Below are positions 8,549-17,287 of a stretch of 64,000 nucleotides of DNA, in pieces. Each line of letters opens with the position of its first letter. Within the stretch, counting starts at the first letter, position 1. This DNA is from Corallincola holothuriorum (GTDB taxonomy: Bacteria; Pseudomonadota; Gammaproteobacteria; Enterobacterales; Neiellaceae): assembly GCF_003336225.1 (NCBI RefSeq), contig NZ_QPID01000003.1:248001-312000 (forward strand), in the 5' to 3' direction. Both the position numbers and the translations under genes were made by a program. Below the pieces are notes generated by a model. The model ran no database searches, was not told the origin of the DNA, and was given only the letters and a program-made list of their open reading frames with translations.

Positions 8549-9073
8549 TTAGCGAGCTTGTAATACCGAGGCGCGGTGCAGATAAATGATCCGTACCGGG
8601 GAGGATGCAATAACCTTGCCTCTTTGATCTAGCAGTTCTAACTTTAATTTATGTTCGCCGCGATTAACATTCATCAAATGAAATACTGGTTCATCTTCAG
8701 ATGTGCCTAGTACTTGATCATTGACTTTAAGACGATAGCTGTAGCCGTCTTGGATCTCAGGTTCGACCTGACCAACGACAGAAAGCCGGCCCATGTTGTC
8801 ACGGACTGTAGCTTCATTGTGGGGCGAACGAATAGATACCTTGAACGAAGTTTTGCCTTCCGGGCCTTTATTCGTTTCGATAACACCATCATTCAATCGA
8901 GGGATCACATTAGTGCCAACCTTAGGTTGCACCTGCTGTGCTTTGTTCCCTTGCACTGGTTTATCTGAGTAGTGGACGACACCGTTAGCGTCTTTCCATG
9001 TGTAGAGTTTACCCGCGTGAGCGGTTGCTGCACCTAACAGACACAAGAGCAAGGCGATGCGTTTTACGACCAT
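8549..9073 (-). CDS. DUF4124-domain periplasmic protein in the gln locus
   Basis: A 174-residue protein with a cleavable signal peptide (MVVKRIALLLCLLGAATAHA). A DUF4124 domain follows at about residues 20-60 (KLYTWKDANGVVHYSDKP), then a beta-rich C-terminal half with the look of a surface or periplasmic domain. The function is unknown. It lies between the glnA terminator and ntrB, 88 bp before ntrB, an arrangement seen in several marine gammaproteobacteria. It may therefore be made with ntrBC, although nothing in it suggests a role in nitrogen sensing. Confidence 0.85.
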   Translation of the reverse strand: MVVKRIALLLCLLGAATAHAGKLYTWKDANGVVHYSDKPVQGNKAQQVQPKVGTNVIPRLNDGVIETNKGPEGKTSFKVSIRSPHNEATVRDNMGRLSVVGQVEPEIQDGYSYRLKVNDQVLGTSEDEPVFHLMNVNRGEHKLKLELLDQRGKVIASSPVRIIYLHRASVLQAR

Positions 9074-9150
9074 AACTTTTCACCTTTTTCCTACATATCT
9101 CTTACTATATTTGGGATCGACTAGTTTGTCACCATCAAAAAGCGCTGTCG

Positions 9151-9181
9151 AAAAAAAAGCCCACTTTTCAGTGGGCTTTTG
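9151..9181 (-). terminator. Terminator after glnA
   Basis: AGCCCACT (9158-9165) pairs with AGTGGGCT (9170-9177). Runs of A before and T after make it usable on both strands. It separates the highly expressed glnA from DUF4124-ntrBC. Confidence 0.85.
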
Positions 9182-9199
9182 TGAGGATGGTCAACTTAC

Positions 9200-10609
9200 T
9201 TACACGCTGTAGTACATGTCGAATTCTACAGGGTGAGTCGTTGAGTTCAGCAACTCAACTTCGTCTTGCTTCAACGCGATGTATGCGTCAATGCTGTCAT
9301 CACTCATTACGCCGCCAGCAGTCAAGAACTCACGGTCAGCATCGAGTGCCGCCAGAGCTTCTTCCAGTGAAGCTGCAACAGTTGGGATGGCCAACGCTTC
9401 TTCTTTTGGCAGGTCGTATAGATCTTTGTCCATTGCTTCGCCTGGATCGATCTGGTTCTTAATTCCGTCTAGGCCAGCCATCAACATCGCTGTGAATGAC
9501 AGGTAAGGGTTACCAGTTGGATCAGGGAAACGAACTTCGATGCGACGTGCTTTCGGGCTCGGTACCACAGGGATACGGATAGAAGCAGAACGGTTACGTG
9601 CAGAGTATGCCAGCATAACAGGAGCTTCGAAGCCTGGAACCAAACGCTTATAAGAGTTAGTTGAAGCGTTCGCGAATGCGTTGATCGCGCGAGCGTGCTT
9701 AATGATACCACCGATGTACCACAGCGCTTCTTGCGACAGACCGCCGTACTTGTCACCAGCAAAGATGTTTTCTCCGCCTTTGCTCAAAGACTGGTGAACG
9801 TGCATGCCTGAACCGTTGTCACCAACGATTGGCTTAGGCATGAAGGTCGCAGTCTTACCATACAGGTGCGCCACGTTGTGTACGACATACTTGTAGATCT
9901 GAACTTCATCAGCTTTTTCAACCAAGCTGTTGAACTTACATGCGATTTCGTTCTGACCAGCGGTAGCAACTTCATGGTGGTGAGCTTCAACAACCAAGCC
10001 CATATCTTCCATCACGATACACATTGCTGAGCGGATGTTGTGACCTGAATCTACAGGAGGTACAGGGAAGTAACCGCCTTTTACGCCTGGGCGGTGACCC
10101 AGGTTGCCGTCTGCATATTCTTTACCGCTGTTCCACTTAGATTCTTCTGAATCTAACTTATAGAAGCTACCGCTCATGTCGGTGTGGAAGCGAACATCAT
10201 CAAACATGAAGAACTCTGGCTCAGGACCGATGAACACATCGTCGGCAATGCCAGTTGACTTCAGGTATTCAACACCACGTTTGGCAACAGAGCGTGGATC
10301 ACGGTCGTAGCCAGCCAATGTATCTGGTTCTAAGATGTCGCAACGGACGATTAACGTAGACTCTTCTGAGAATGGGTCTAATACCGCAGTTGATACGTCA
10401 GGCATCAGTACCATGTCTGATTCGTTAATGCCTTTCCAGCCAGAGATCGATGAGCCATCGAACATCTTGCCCTCTTCGAAGAACTCTTCGTCGATTTGGC
10501 TTACTGGGATACTCACGTGCTGCTCTTTACCTTTTGTGTCGGTAAAACGCAGATCAATGAATCTTACTTCTTCTGATTTAATCAGTTCGAGAACATTTGC
10601 GACTGACAT
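9200..10609 (-). CDS. glnA: Glutamine synthetase, type I
   Basis: A 469-residue enzyme of the usual dodecameric GSI-beta length that makes glutamine from glutamate, ammonia and ATP. Recognisable blocks are the N-terminal [15 protein letters not shown], the metal-binding [10 protein letters not shown], the ammonium-side [13 protein letters not shown], the ATP-binding [11 protein letters not shown], and the adenylylation loop KDLYDLP with its tyrosine, so activity should be controlled by GlnE. It stands alone, with its own terminator, a sigma-54 promoter 55 bp upstream and NtrC sites beyond that. Confidence 0.98.
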   Translation of the reverse strand: MSVANVLELIKSEEVRFIDLRFTDTKGKEQHVSIPVSQIDEEFFEEGKMFDGSSISGWKGINESDMVLMPDVSTAVLDPFSEESTLIVRCDILEPDTLAGYDRDPRSVAKRGVEYLKSTGIADDVFIGPEPEFFMFDDVRFHTDMSGSFYKLDSEESKWNSGKEYADGNLGHRPGVKGGYFPVPPVDSGHNIRSAMCIVMEDMGLVVEAHHHEVATAGQNEIACKFNSLVEKADEVQIYKYVVHNVAHLYGKTATFMPKPIVGDNGSGMHVHQSLSKGGENIFAGDKYGGLSQEALWYIGGIIKHARAINAFANASTNSYKRLVPGFEAPVMLAYSARNRSASIRIPVVPSPKARRIEVRFPDPTGNPYLSFTAMLMAGLDGIKNQIDPGEAMDKDLYDLPKEEALAIPTVAASLEEALAALDADREFLTAGGVMSDDSIDAYIALKQDEVELLNSTTHPVEFDMYYSV

Positions 10610-10663
10610 CCTAGTTCATCCTCCGGTGTCAATGTTTAGATATATTGAAGCTTGCGCTTCAAA

Positions 10664-10679
10664 AGCGAAATTCGTGCCA
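10664..10679 (-). promoter_or_regulatory. Sigma-54 (-24/-12) promoter of glnA
   Basis: On the minus strand the sequence reads TGGCACGAATTTCGCT, against the consensus TGGCACG-N4-TTGCW. The GG and GC elements have the required spacing and there is one mismatch, in the -12 part. Transcription would start near 10653, giving a leader of about 45 bases before the glnA ATG. Confidence 0.7.
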
Positions 10680-10743
10680 CTATATTATGTGGCTGTTTTA
10701 AAACAATTAATTTACTTTTCTGGGATCTAAAGGTGATAGATCT

Positions 10744-10799
10744 TGCACTGTAATTGTGCATCACTGCACCACTGTGATGCATAGTGCCAATCTGGTGCT
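10744..10799 (-). promoter_or_regulatory. NtrC sites (enhancer) upstream of glnA
   Basis: Two good 17-bp sites are TGCACTGTAATTGTGCA (10744-10760) and TGCACCACTGTGATGCA (10765-10781). A weaker third, ending GGTGC, lies at 10783-10799. Centres are 18-21 bp apart, on nearly the same face of the helix, and about 85-130 bp upstream of the sigma-54 promoter, a normal enhancer distance. Confidence 0.72.
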
Positions 10800-11064
10800 A
10801 TATCCCATAACGTAAAGAGGGGTATACAGATATCACACTTTTGGTTAGTGAGAAATCTAACTTCTTTCAAGTTGATTGCCGTTTATAAAAATAAATATCA
10901 AAGGTGATTTTTAACCCTTTGTTTATAAAGGAAATATTGATTATAGATGCAAAATATCCATTTTTGACTATCTTTTGCACGATTAAAAAATGGGATTTAA
11001 GTCACGTCGCCTATACAATAGGCGCCCTTTGTAAAGACCACCCTTATTAGATGGAAGGCCTCAG
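10800..11064. other. Intergenic region between the glnA enhancer and bipA
   Basis: AT-rich spacer carrying the bipA promoter. TTGAC at 10964 and a TATACAAT-like box near 11012 are visible but not at canonical spacing, so no promoter is called. No small gene is seen. Confidence 0.4.
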
Positions 11065-12885
11065 GTGATCGAGAAGCTACGTAATATCGCCATTATTGCC
11101 CACGTAGACCATGGTAAAACTACCTTGGTTGATAAGCTGTTAGCGCAGTCGGGTACCCTTAACGAACGTGCCAATCATGGTGAGCGTGTGATGGACTCCA
11201 ACGAGTTGGAGCAGGAGCGTGGGATCACGATCCTGGCTAAGAACACCGCCATCCATTGGAACGACTATCATATTAATATCATCGATACTCCTGGACACGC
11301 TGACTTCGGTGGTGAGGTTGAGCGCGTATTGTCAATGGCAGATTCTGTACTGCTATTGGTTGATGCTGTTGATGGCCCCATGCCGCAAACCCGCTTTGTA
11401 ACGCAAAAAGCGTTTGCTCAGGGACTCAAGCCCATTGTCGTTGTTAACAAAATTGACCGCCCAGGTGCTCGTCCTGACTGGGTTATCGATCAGGTATTTG
11501 ACCTGTTTGATAACTTAGGTGCCACTGATGAGCAGCTAGATTTCCCGATTGTCTATGCTTCAGCTCTTAATGGTTTTGCCACGTTAGAAGTGGACGACGC
11601 CAGTGATGATATGACGCCGCTGTTTGAAACTATCGTCGAAAAGGTTGCCCCCCCAGAAGCGACTCAGGATGCGCCGTTCCAGATGCAGATTTCACAGCTG
11701 GACTATTCTAGCTATGTTGGTGTTATCGGTGTTGGTCGCATAACCAAAGGCCGCGTTAAGACAAATCAACAGGTAACTATCGTTGGTGCTGACGGTAAGC
11801 AGCGCAATGGTAAAGTGGGCCAGGTACTGGGCTATCTTGGATTAGAGCGACATGAAGTCGAAGATGCTGCTGCTGGTGACATCATCGCTATCACAGGTCT
11901 TGGTGAACTTAAGATCTCTGACACTCTGTGCGATCCGAGTGCGATTGAAGCATTACCACCGCTCAGTGTTGATGAACCAACAGTGACCATGACTTTCCAG
12001 GTAAACACCTCTCCGTTTGCTGGCTTGGATGGTAAATATGTCACGTCACGTAACATCCTTGACCGGCTGGAAGAAGAGCTGGTTCATAACGTTGCACTGC
12101 GTGTAGAGCAGATGCCGGATCCGGATAAGTTTCGTGTGTCTGGTCGTGGTGAGCTTCACTTGGCGATCCTTATTGAAAACATGCGCCGAGAAGGTTACGA
12201 GCTGGCCGTATCGCGTCCAGAAGTTATCTTGCGTGAAGTCGATGGTCAGTTAGAAGAACCGTTTGAAACTATGACGGTTGATGTTGAGGAGCCTCATCAG
12301 GGTTCAGTGATGGAGCAACTTGGCTTGCGTAAAGCTGAGATGACCAACATGCAGCCTGATGGTAAGGGGCGCGTGCGTTTGGACTTCATCATCCCTAGTC
12401 GCGGCTTGATTGGCTTCCAGACCGAGTTTATGACTCTGACCTCTGGTTCAGGTTTGCTGTATCACACCTTTGATCACTATGGTCCACATAAAGGTGGCAC
12501 TATTGGTCAGCGGATGAATGGCGTCTTGATCTCCAATGCGACAGGTAAAGCGTTGACCTATTCACTGTTTAACCTGCAGGAGCGTGGACGCTTATTTACT
12601 GAGCATGCGGCCGAAGTGTATGAAGGCCAATTAGTCGGTATTCATAACCGTTCTAACGACCTGACGGTGAATGTGTTGAAAGGTAAGCAGCTGACCAACG
12701 TTCGTGCGTCTGGTACGGATGAAGCGCAGGTATTGAGTCCGCCAATTAAGATGACACTTGAGCAAGCGTTGGAGTTTATCGACAACGATGAGCTGGTTGA
12801 AGTGACGCCTAATCACATCCGCTTGCGGAAGAAGCTGTTAACAGAAAATGAACGTAAGCGTGCTGCACGCAACGTTGCTGAATAA
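11065..12885 (+). CDS. bipA: Ribosome-associated GTPase BipA (TypA)
   Basis: A 606-residue translational GTPase of full family length. The G motifs are AHVDHGKTT (P-loop), [15 protein letters not shown] and [12 protein letters not shown]-like domains III and V and the BipA-specific C-terminal domain follow. It acts in 50S ribosome assembly and stress or low-temperature growth. The start is GTG (11065), giving [20 protein letters not shown] as in E. coli, with GGAAGG just upstream. It is monocistronic and ends at a strong terminator. Confidence 0.97.
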   Translation: MIEKLRNIAIIAHVDHGKTTLVDKLLAQSGTLNERANHGERVMDSNELEQERGITILAKNTAIHWNDYHINIIDTPGHADFGGEVERVLSMADSVLLLVDAVDGPMPQTRFVTQKAFAQGLKPIVVVNKIDRPGARPDWVIDQVFDLFDNLGATDEQLDFPIVYASALNGFATLEVDDASDDMTPLFETIVEKVAPPEATQDAPFQMQISQLDYSSYVGVIGVGRITKGRVKTNQQVTIVGADGKQRNGKVGQVLGYLGLERHEVEDAAAGDIIAITGLGELKISDTLCDPSAIEALPPLSVDEPTVTMTFQVNTSPFAGLDGKYVTSRNILDRLEEELVHNVALRVEQMPDPDKFRVSGRGELHLAILIENMRREGYELAVSRPEVILREVDGQLEEPFETMTVDVEEPHQGSVMEQLGLRKAEMTNMQPDGKGRVRLDFIIPSRGLIGFQTEFMTLTSGSGLLYHTFDHYGPHKGGTIGQRMNGVLISNATGKALTYSLFNLQERGRLFTEHAAEVYEGQLVGIHNRSNDLTVNVLKGKQLTNVRASGTDEAQVLSPPIKMTLEQALEFIDNDELVEVTPNHIRLRKKLLTENERKRAARNVAE

Positions 12886-12906
12886 GTAGCAGCGTTGGTG
12901 GAGTTA

Positions 12907-12940
12907 GAAGGGTAGCCGAATGGTTACCCTTTTTTTTGCT
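12907..12940 (+). terminator. Terminator after bipA
   Basis: AGGGTAGCC (12909-12917) pairs with GGTTACCCT (12922-12930) around a GAAT loop, and an eight-T run follows. Confidence 0.85.
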
Positions 12941-12947
12941 TTCATGC

Positions 12948-13592
12948 CTATTTTAGCGTGGCGATGAATGCTTCAGATTCAGAGATCGCTTTGTTCATCT
13001 CTAATATCAAAAGATCGGTGTCTTTCTTTATTCGTTGATACTCACCCTTCAGTGAACCCACAGCCTGCGCGTTAAGGTTATGCTTCAAATAAAGCGTGTT
13101 GTCTTTAAGTGCAGCGAGCACCGGCGCCATTTTACTTTCGGCACGACGCATGGATTTGAGTAACTTAGTGTATTGGCGTTTGGTTGCTTTAAGTTTTTGC
13201 GCGCTTTGTTGTTTGAGATTGGCGTTAGTATATTGTGTTAACTCGTCATCCCACTCATCAAATAAAGCGTCTGCAACTGTCTCTATGCCATCAATACGCT
13301 CTGTGACTTCTGCTGCTGCATCGGCACTGCTTTCGTAGGCGTCTTCTGTCTGCTCGTACATATCCTGCAGCTCACCACCATCAAAATTGACCAGCACGGA
13401 GAACTGCTCTAACGCATCTTTGAACTCCTGTTGCGCTTCACCTTGCGCCTCTTTAGCTTCTTCGACACGGTCTTTAAGTATGTCGCGTTTGTGCACACCC
13501 ACCTGCTCCATGGTGGCGTAATAGGTTGATTCACACCCACAGACAAAAAGCAGGGAACAACAAGTTAGACAAAGGGCTTTAAATATCGTCAT
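12948..13592 (-). CDS. DUF2959 family lipoprotein
   Basis: A 214-residue protein. The ATG at 13592 is preferred to one at 13631, which would overlap the upstream gene. It gives a lipoprotein signal, MTIFKALCLTCCSLLFVCGC, with the lipid-bearing Cys at residue 20. The rest is almost entirely charged alpha-helix with coiled-coil character (REEAKEAQGEAQQEF-type stretches), as in DUF2959 proteins. The function is unknown. It follows a small membrane protein gene by 4 bp, so the two form an operon. Confidence 0.82.
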   Translation of the reverse strand: MTIFKALCLTCCSLLFVCGCESTYYATMEQVGVHKRDILKDRVEEAKEAQGEAQQEFKDALEQFSVLVNFDGGELQDMYEQTEDAYESSADAAAEVTERIDGIETVADALFDEWDDELTQYTNANLKQQSAQKLKATKRQYTKLLKSMRRAESKMAPVLAALKDNTLYLKHNLNAQAVGSLKGEYQRIKKDTDLLILEMNKAISESEAFIATLK

Positions 13593-13596
13593 CTGC

Positions 13597-13824
13597 TTAC
13601 TCGCCACTGGCTTTGAACATGGCGGCGTCAACGATGCACCAGATGTGCAGGACTAATGCGATGATGCCCGGCACAATCAACCACGCGGTTGCATAACCGG
13701 CAAAGATAAAGACACAGAACAGCAGTGCGGCCAGAATGCGTCCTTGAACCAATTGGCCTAATCCGGGAATAAAAAAACTACAGATAGCGGCAAGTACATT
13801 GCCTCCTGATCCTTGACCTGACAT
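13597..13824 (-). CDS. Small membrane protein (75 aa) with FIPGLGQ motif
   Basis: A 75-residue protein with two or three hydrophobic segments and an N-terminal CSFFIPGLGQLVQGR motif like that of TM2-type and similar small membrane proteins. The function is unknown. It begins with ATG at 13824, with AAGGAGC 8 bp upstream on the coding strand, and is followed 4 bp later by the DUF2959 lipoprotein. Confidence 0.78.
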   Translation of the reverse strand: MSGQGSGGNVLAAICSFFIPGLGQLVQGRILAALLFCVFIFAGYATAWLIVPGIIALVLHIWCIVDAAMFKASGE

Positions 13825-13937
13825 AAAAGCTCCTTACGTTCTGTGACCGTTAAGTAGATTATTAACCGTCTGAATTTGCTATTGTATATGACTAACAGCT
13901 AAGACTTTAGACTCCTACGATAGGAGATGGCAAGGGT

Positions 13938-14819
13938 ATGCAACCGATTAATCGTAAAGAATTGATCCAATCGCTGCGAGCGTATGTCGACAAGGCAGTC
14001 ACTCTGTTGTTACATATTCGAAAGCGGATCCAGCAAGATGAGATCACTATGGTGGCGGGCTATCTTGCGTACGTTACCTTGTTGTCTCTGGTTCCTCTGG
14101 TTGCTGTGACCTTCTCTGTGTTTTCTGCGTTTCCGGTGTTTCAGTCGGTGCAGGGGCAAATTGAAGACTTTGTATTTAATAACTTTGTCCCCGCGTCTGG
14201 TGACGCGGTACGTCAGCATCTGACCGGTTTCGCAGAGAATGCCAAGCGAATGACCGCGATCGGGATAGGCTTTTTGGTCGCTGCGGCGCTGCTATTGATA
14301 TCCGCTATCGATAAGACACTGAATCGTATCTGGCGGATATCTGGGGGGCGCAGGACGATTATCTCCTTCTCTATCTACTGGATGGTGCTGACCTTAGGGC
14401 CTGTTCTCATCGGCTCTAGTATTGCCGTGACCTCCTATTTAGTTTCCTTAAAAATATTTAGTGATAGTGCGATTGGCGGCATGTTACCAACGGTGTTGCG
14501 CTTTCTTCCTTTTCTGTTGTCCGTTTGTGCTTTTATTATTCTTTATACGCTCGTGCCGAACACCTTTGTTCGTTTTCGCAATGCCCTCGCAGGTGCCGTA
14601 TTGGCCGCTGTGTTATTTGAATTGACCAAGAAAGGTTTCGCTCTGTATGTCACTCACTTCCCCTCTTATGAGGCGATATACGGTGCACTTGCTGCGATTC
14701 CTTTGCTGTTTATCTGGATTTACTTAGCGTGGAGCGTTGTGTTGCTTGGCGCTGAGTTGACTGCAGCGCTTGGCGAGTTGGAAGCCGAATCAGAACAAAA
14801 GGATGATGAAGCAGAATGA
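13938..14819 (+). CDS. yihY: YihY/BrkB family inner-membrane protein
   Basis: A 293-residue protein with about six membrane segments and the family opening [24 protein letters not shown]. It was once annotated as ribonuclease BN, an assignment later withdrawn; the function is unsettled. Its stop overlaps the dtd start as ATGA. The yihY-dtd-fabY order is the same as in E. coli, except that cheV is inserted here between dtd and fabY. Confidence 0.92.
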   Translation: MQPINRKELIQSLRAYVDKAVTLLLHIRKRIQQDEITMVAGYLAYVTLLSLVPLVAVTFSVFSAFPVFQSVQGQIEDFVFNNFVPASGDAVRQHLTGFAENAKRMTAIGIGFLVAAALLLISAIDKTLNRIWRISGGRRTIISFSIYWMVLTLGPVLIGSSIAVTSYLVSLKIFSDSAIGGMLPTVLRFLPFLLSVCAFIILYTLVPNTFVRFRNALAGAVLAAVLFELTKKGFALYVTHFPSYEAIYGALAAIPLLFIWIYLAWSVVLLGAELTAALGELEAESEQKDDEAE

Positions 14820-15253
14820 TAGCGCTGATCCAGCGGGTTAAGTTCGCTCGCGTTGAAGTTAATGGTGCAACGGTTGGGGCGATTAATTCTGGGCTACTGC
14901 TGTTTTTAGGTGTTGAAAAAGGTGATACAGATAGTGGTTGTGACAAGCTTGCGCGTCGGGTGATCGACTATCGGGTGTTTGAGGATGATGCTGGGAAGAT
15001 GAACCTCAGCCTATTGCAAAGCGGTGGAGAGATACTTGTCGTCTCTCAGTTTACTCTTGCCGCTGATACGCGAAAAGGCCTGCGACCGAGCTTTAGCTCC
15101 GCTGCGATACCTGCCGAAGGGGAACGACTCTATCAGCGTTTCGTTACCCAGTTGCGACAGCTCGGTGTAACGACTGCGACAGGCCAGTTCGGTGCAGATA
15201 TGCAAGTCAGCCTACAAAACGATGGTCCTGTTACCTTCTCACTGCAACTTTAA
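14816..15253 (+). CDS. dtd: D-aminoacyl-tRNA deacylase
   Basis: A 145-residue enzyme of exact family length that frees tRNA from wrongly attached D-amino acids and glycine. Both active-site motifs are visible: SQFTL (about residue 78) and NDGPVT near the C-terminus, which carries the Gly-Pro pair that excludes L-substrates. It is translationally coupled to yihY by a 4-bp overlap. Its stop overlaps the convergent cheV stop. Confidence 0.97.
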   Translation: MIALIQRVKFARVEVNGATVGAINSGLLLFLGVEKGDTDSGCDKLARRVIDYRVFEDDAGKMNLSLLQSGGEILVVSQFTLAADTRKGLRPSFSSAAIPAEGERLYQRFVTQLRQLGVTTATGQFGADMQVSLQNDGPVTFSLQL

Positions 15254-16146
15254 CTTTGTCGACCGTGCCGTGCACCTTCCAGCATGGTGTGGATCAGATC
15301 GTTGGCATTGAACTTGGTTAAAGCTTTGTCTGCACCACAATCTTTTGCCTGATCCATACTGATGGTGCTGGAGAGGGAGGTATGCAGAATGACATAGGCT
15401 TTACTCAAACGTGGGTCTCGTCTAATTTCTCGGGTCAGTTCGTAACCATCCATGAGTGGCATTTCGATATCACTGACAACAATGTCTACCGCGCCACCCT
15501 CATCTGCCATCTCCTGTAAGAAAGCCAACGCTTCGTGGCCATTGTTGGTAACAAAATAGGAGGCACCCACATCATCCAATGCATGAGAAATCTGCTTTCT
15601 GGCGACGAGGGAATCATCTACTAGCAGTATGCTCTTATCTGCTAAAGGAGCTAGATCTTCTGTGCCGTAATCGGTTGAGACTGAACCGCTTTCTGGTGGC
15701 TCAATCTCTTCTAAAATCTTTTCAACATCAATGATTTGAACAAGTCCAGCATCGCTTCTGATTACGCCGGTGATATAGGTTTGTGCACCTAAACTGGCGG
15801 GCGGCGCAGCAATTTTTTGCCACTCAGCCTCGATGATTTTGTCGATCCCTCGCACCAGAAAGCCGGTTTGTTTACGGCTGAATTCCGTCACGATAATACT
15901 GCAGCTCTTTAAGTCTTCCTCTGCGACCGGCGGATAACCGATGGCCATCGCCATATCTATGATAGAGATGGTTTCATCGCGTAATGTTGTTGCACCAAGA
16001 ATGGCTGGGTGACTGTGGGGCAACTGGGTCAGAGTTTGAAAGTTAACGATCTCTCTTACTTTCAATGTCGCTATGGCAAAAGGCTGTTTGTTCGAAAGAA
16101 AAAACTGCAGTAAACCTTGGTTCGATCGATCTTGCGGGTTGTTCAT
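15250..16146 (-). CDS. cheV: CheV-type chemotaxis coupling protein (CheW-receiver fusion)
   Basis: A 298-residue protein. Residues 1-160 form a CheW-like domain that couples chemoreceptors to CheA. Residues 170-298 form a receiver domain with acidic pocket LLVDDS, phosphoacceptor Asp in [14 protein letters not shown], a Thr/Ser after VILHTS and a Lys in ADKALTKF. It probably helps receptor adaptation. No other chemotaxis gene is nearby. It lies between dtd and fabY on the opposite strand, interrupting a conserved gene order. Confidence 0.93.
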   Translation of the reverse strand: MNNPQDRSNQGLLQFFLSNKQPFAIATLKVREIVNFQTLTQLPHSHPAILGATTLRDETISIIDMAMAIGYPPVAEEDLKSCSIIVTEFSRKQTGFLVRGIDKIIEAEWQKIAAPPASLGAQTYITGVIRSDAGLVQIIDVEKILEEIEPPESGSVSTDYGTEDLAPLADKSILLVDDSLVARKQISHALDDVGASYFVTNNGHEALAFLQEMADEGGAVDIVVSDIEMPLMDGYELTREIRRDPRLSKAYVILHTSLSSTISMDQAKDCGADKALTKFNANDLIHTMLEGARHGRQS

Positions 16147-16378
16147 AACATCTGCTCTAACGTTGCCATATGATACCGAGCATAGTCCTGAGATAAGGCC
16201 TTACCAAGCCTTATCCATTGAAAGCGTGGCATGGCTCTCGATTACTATGTCGCATTGCTGTGTGATCTGCAGAGAAAACAAATTGATTGACTCCTTCGGC
16301 AAAAGCACGGATAAAAAGTGCTCAAATATAACTGTGCATCAGTGTCGGTGTGCAAAACGAGTTCAAGGATGCGGGGCC

Positions 16379-17287
16379 ATGTTTACCTTAATTGAGCCAA
16401 AGACAGATGAAGAGCTTGAACGCTATTTTGAGTTTCGCTGGCAAGTAATGAGGGCACCGTTTCAGCTGCCGAAGGGCTCGGAAAAGGATGAATTTGATCC
16501 TTACGCCCATCATCGCATGTTAGTTGACGAACAGGGGCTCCCCCGTGCCGTTGGACGGCTTTACCAAAGTAGTGCAGATGAAGGGCAGTTACGCCATATG
16601 GCGGTGGATCCCGATATGCGAGGCAGTGGTCTGGGTTCTCAGGTGATATTCGCGCTGGAACAGTTAGCGCGTGAATTGGGACTGAAACGTATCGTGCTCA
16701 ACGCAAGGCAGCAAGCATTGCCATTTTACGAGAAGCAGGGGTATCAAGCTGTTGGCGAGGGGCCAACCCATTTTGGCCAGATCCATCACCAGCAAATGCT
16801 GAAGGAACTCCCTGCACTGAATGATCGTACCCGCCACGCTGATTGGTGTGAGGAACTACAAAAAATATGGCGTGATGGCATTCCAATCAGTCAAGCATTG
16901 GGGATCCGGATCATTGAGTATAGCGGTGAGCGCTTTGAAACTCGTGCCGCGTTTAATGCCAACATTAATCTGCACGGCACGTTGTTTGCCGGTAGTGCAT
17001 ATTCTCAAGCTTGTTTAACTGGCTGGGGGATGATCTACATGATGCTTAAAGAGCAAGGGCTTTCCGGTAGTATCGCTTTAAGCCACGGTGAAATTCGCCA
17101 TTTGCGTCCGCTGACGGAGGAGCCTACCGCTTACGTAAGTCGAGCGGAAGTTGAGGGCAGTGTGCACCCGCTGCGACGCGGCGAGCAGGCGCATCTGTCT
17201 GTGACGGTGACGCTGGAAGATAGCAAGCAGCCCTTAGCAGCACAGTTTAAAGGAGAATATTTGGTGCTATCCGCTGGTATCAGTTGA
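16379..17287 (+). CDS. fabY: FabY/YiiD: GNAT acetyltransferase-thioesterase fusion
   Basis: A 302-residue two-domain protein. The N-terminal GNAT domain (about 1-145) has the acetyl-CoA loop MRGSGLGSQVI. The C-terminal hotdog domain (about 155-302, FAGSAYSQACLTGWGMIY) is like YiiD. Family members take part in starting fatty acid synthesis. The ATG at 16379 is chosen because the acetyltransferase domain starts there (MFTLIEPKTDEELERYFEFRW) and GGATGCGGGG lies upstream; a longer frame back to 16073 runs into cheV. The last 21 bp overlap the convergent asmA-like gene. Confidence 0.9.
   Translation: MFTLIEPKTDEELERYFEFRWQVMRAPFQLPKGSEKDEFDPYAHHRMLVDEQGLPRAVGRLYQSSADEGQLRHMAVDPDMRGSGLGSQVIFALEQLARELGLKRIVLNARQQALPFYEKQGYQAVGEGPTHFGQIHHQQMLKELPALNDRTRHADWCEELQKIWRDGIPISQALGIRIIEYSGERFETRAAFNANINLHGTLFAGSAYSQACLTGWGMIYMMLKEQGLSGSIALSHGEIRHLRPLTEEPTAYVSRAEVEGSVHPLRRGEQAHLSVTVTLEDSKQPLAAQFKGEYLVLSAGIS

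Noticed and set aside
16192-16215. Inverted repeat GATAAGGC / GCCTTATC between cheV and fabY
   Set aside because: Arms of 8 bp with an 8-bp loop, no T-run and no known operator match. Could be chance in a region of this size.
16073-16378. Extension of the fabY frame upstream to 16073, adding about 100 residues
   Set aside because: It overlaps the 3' side of the cheV coding start on the other strand, has Cys-rich random-looking sequence unlike the family, and the acetyltransferase domain begins exactly at the ATG at 16379.
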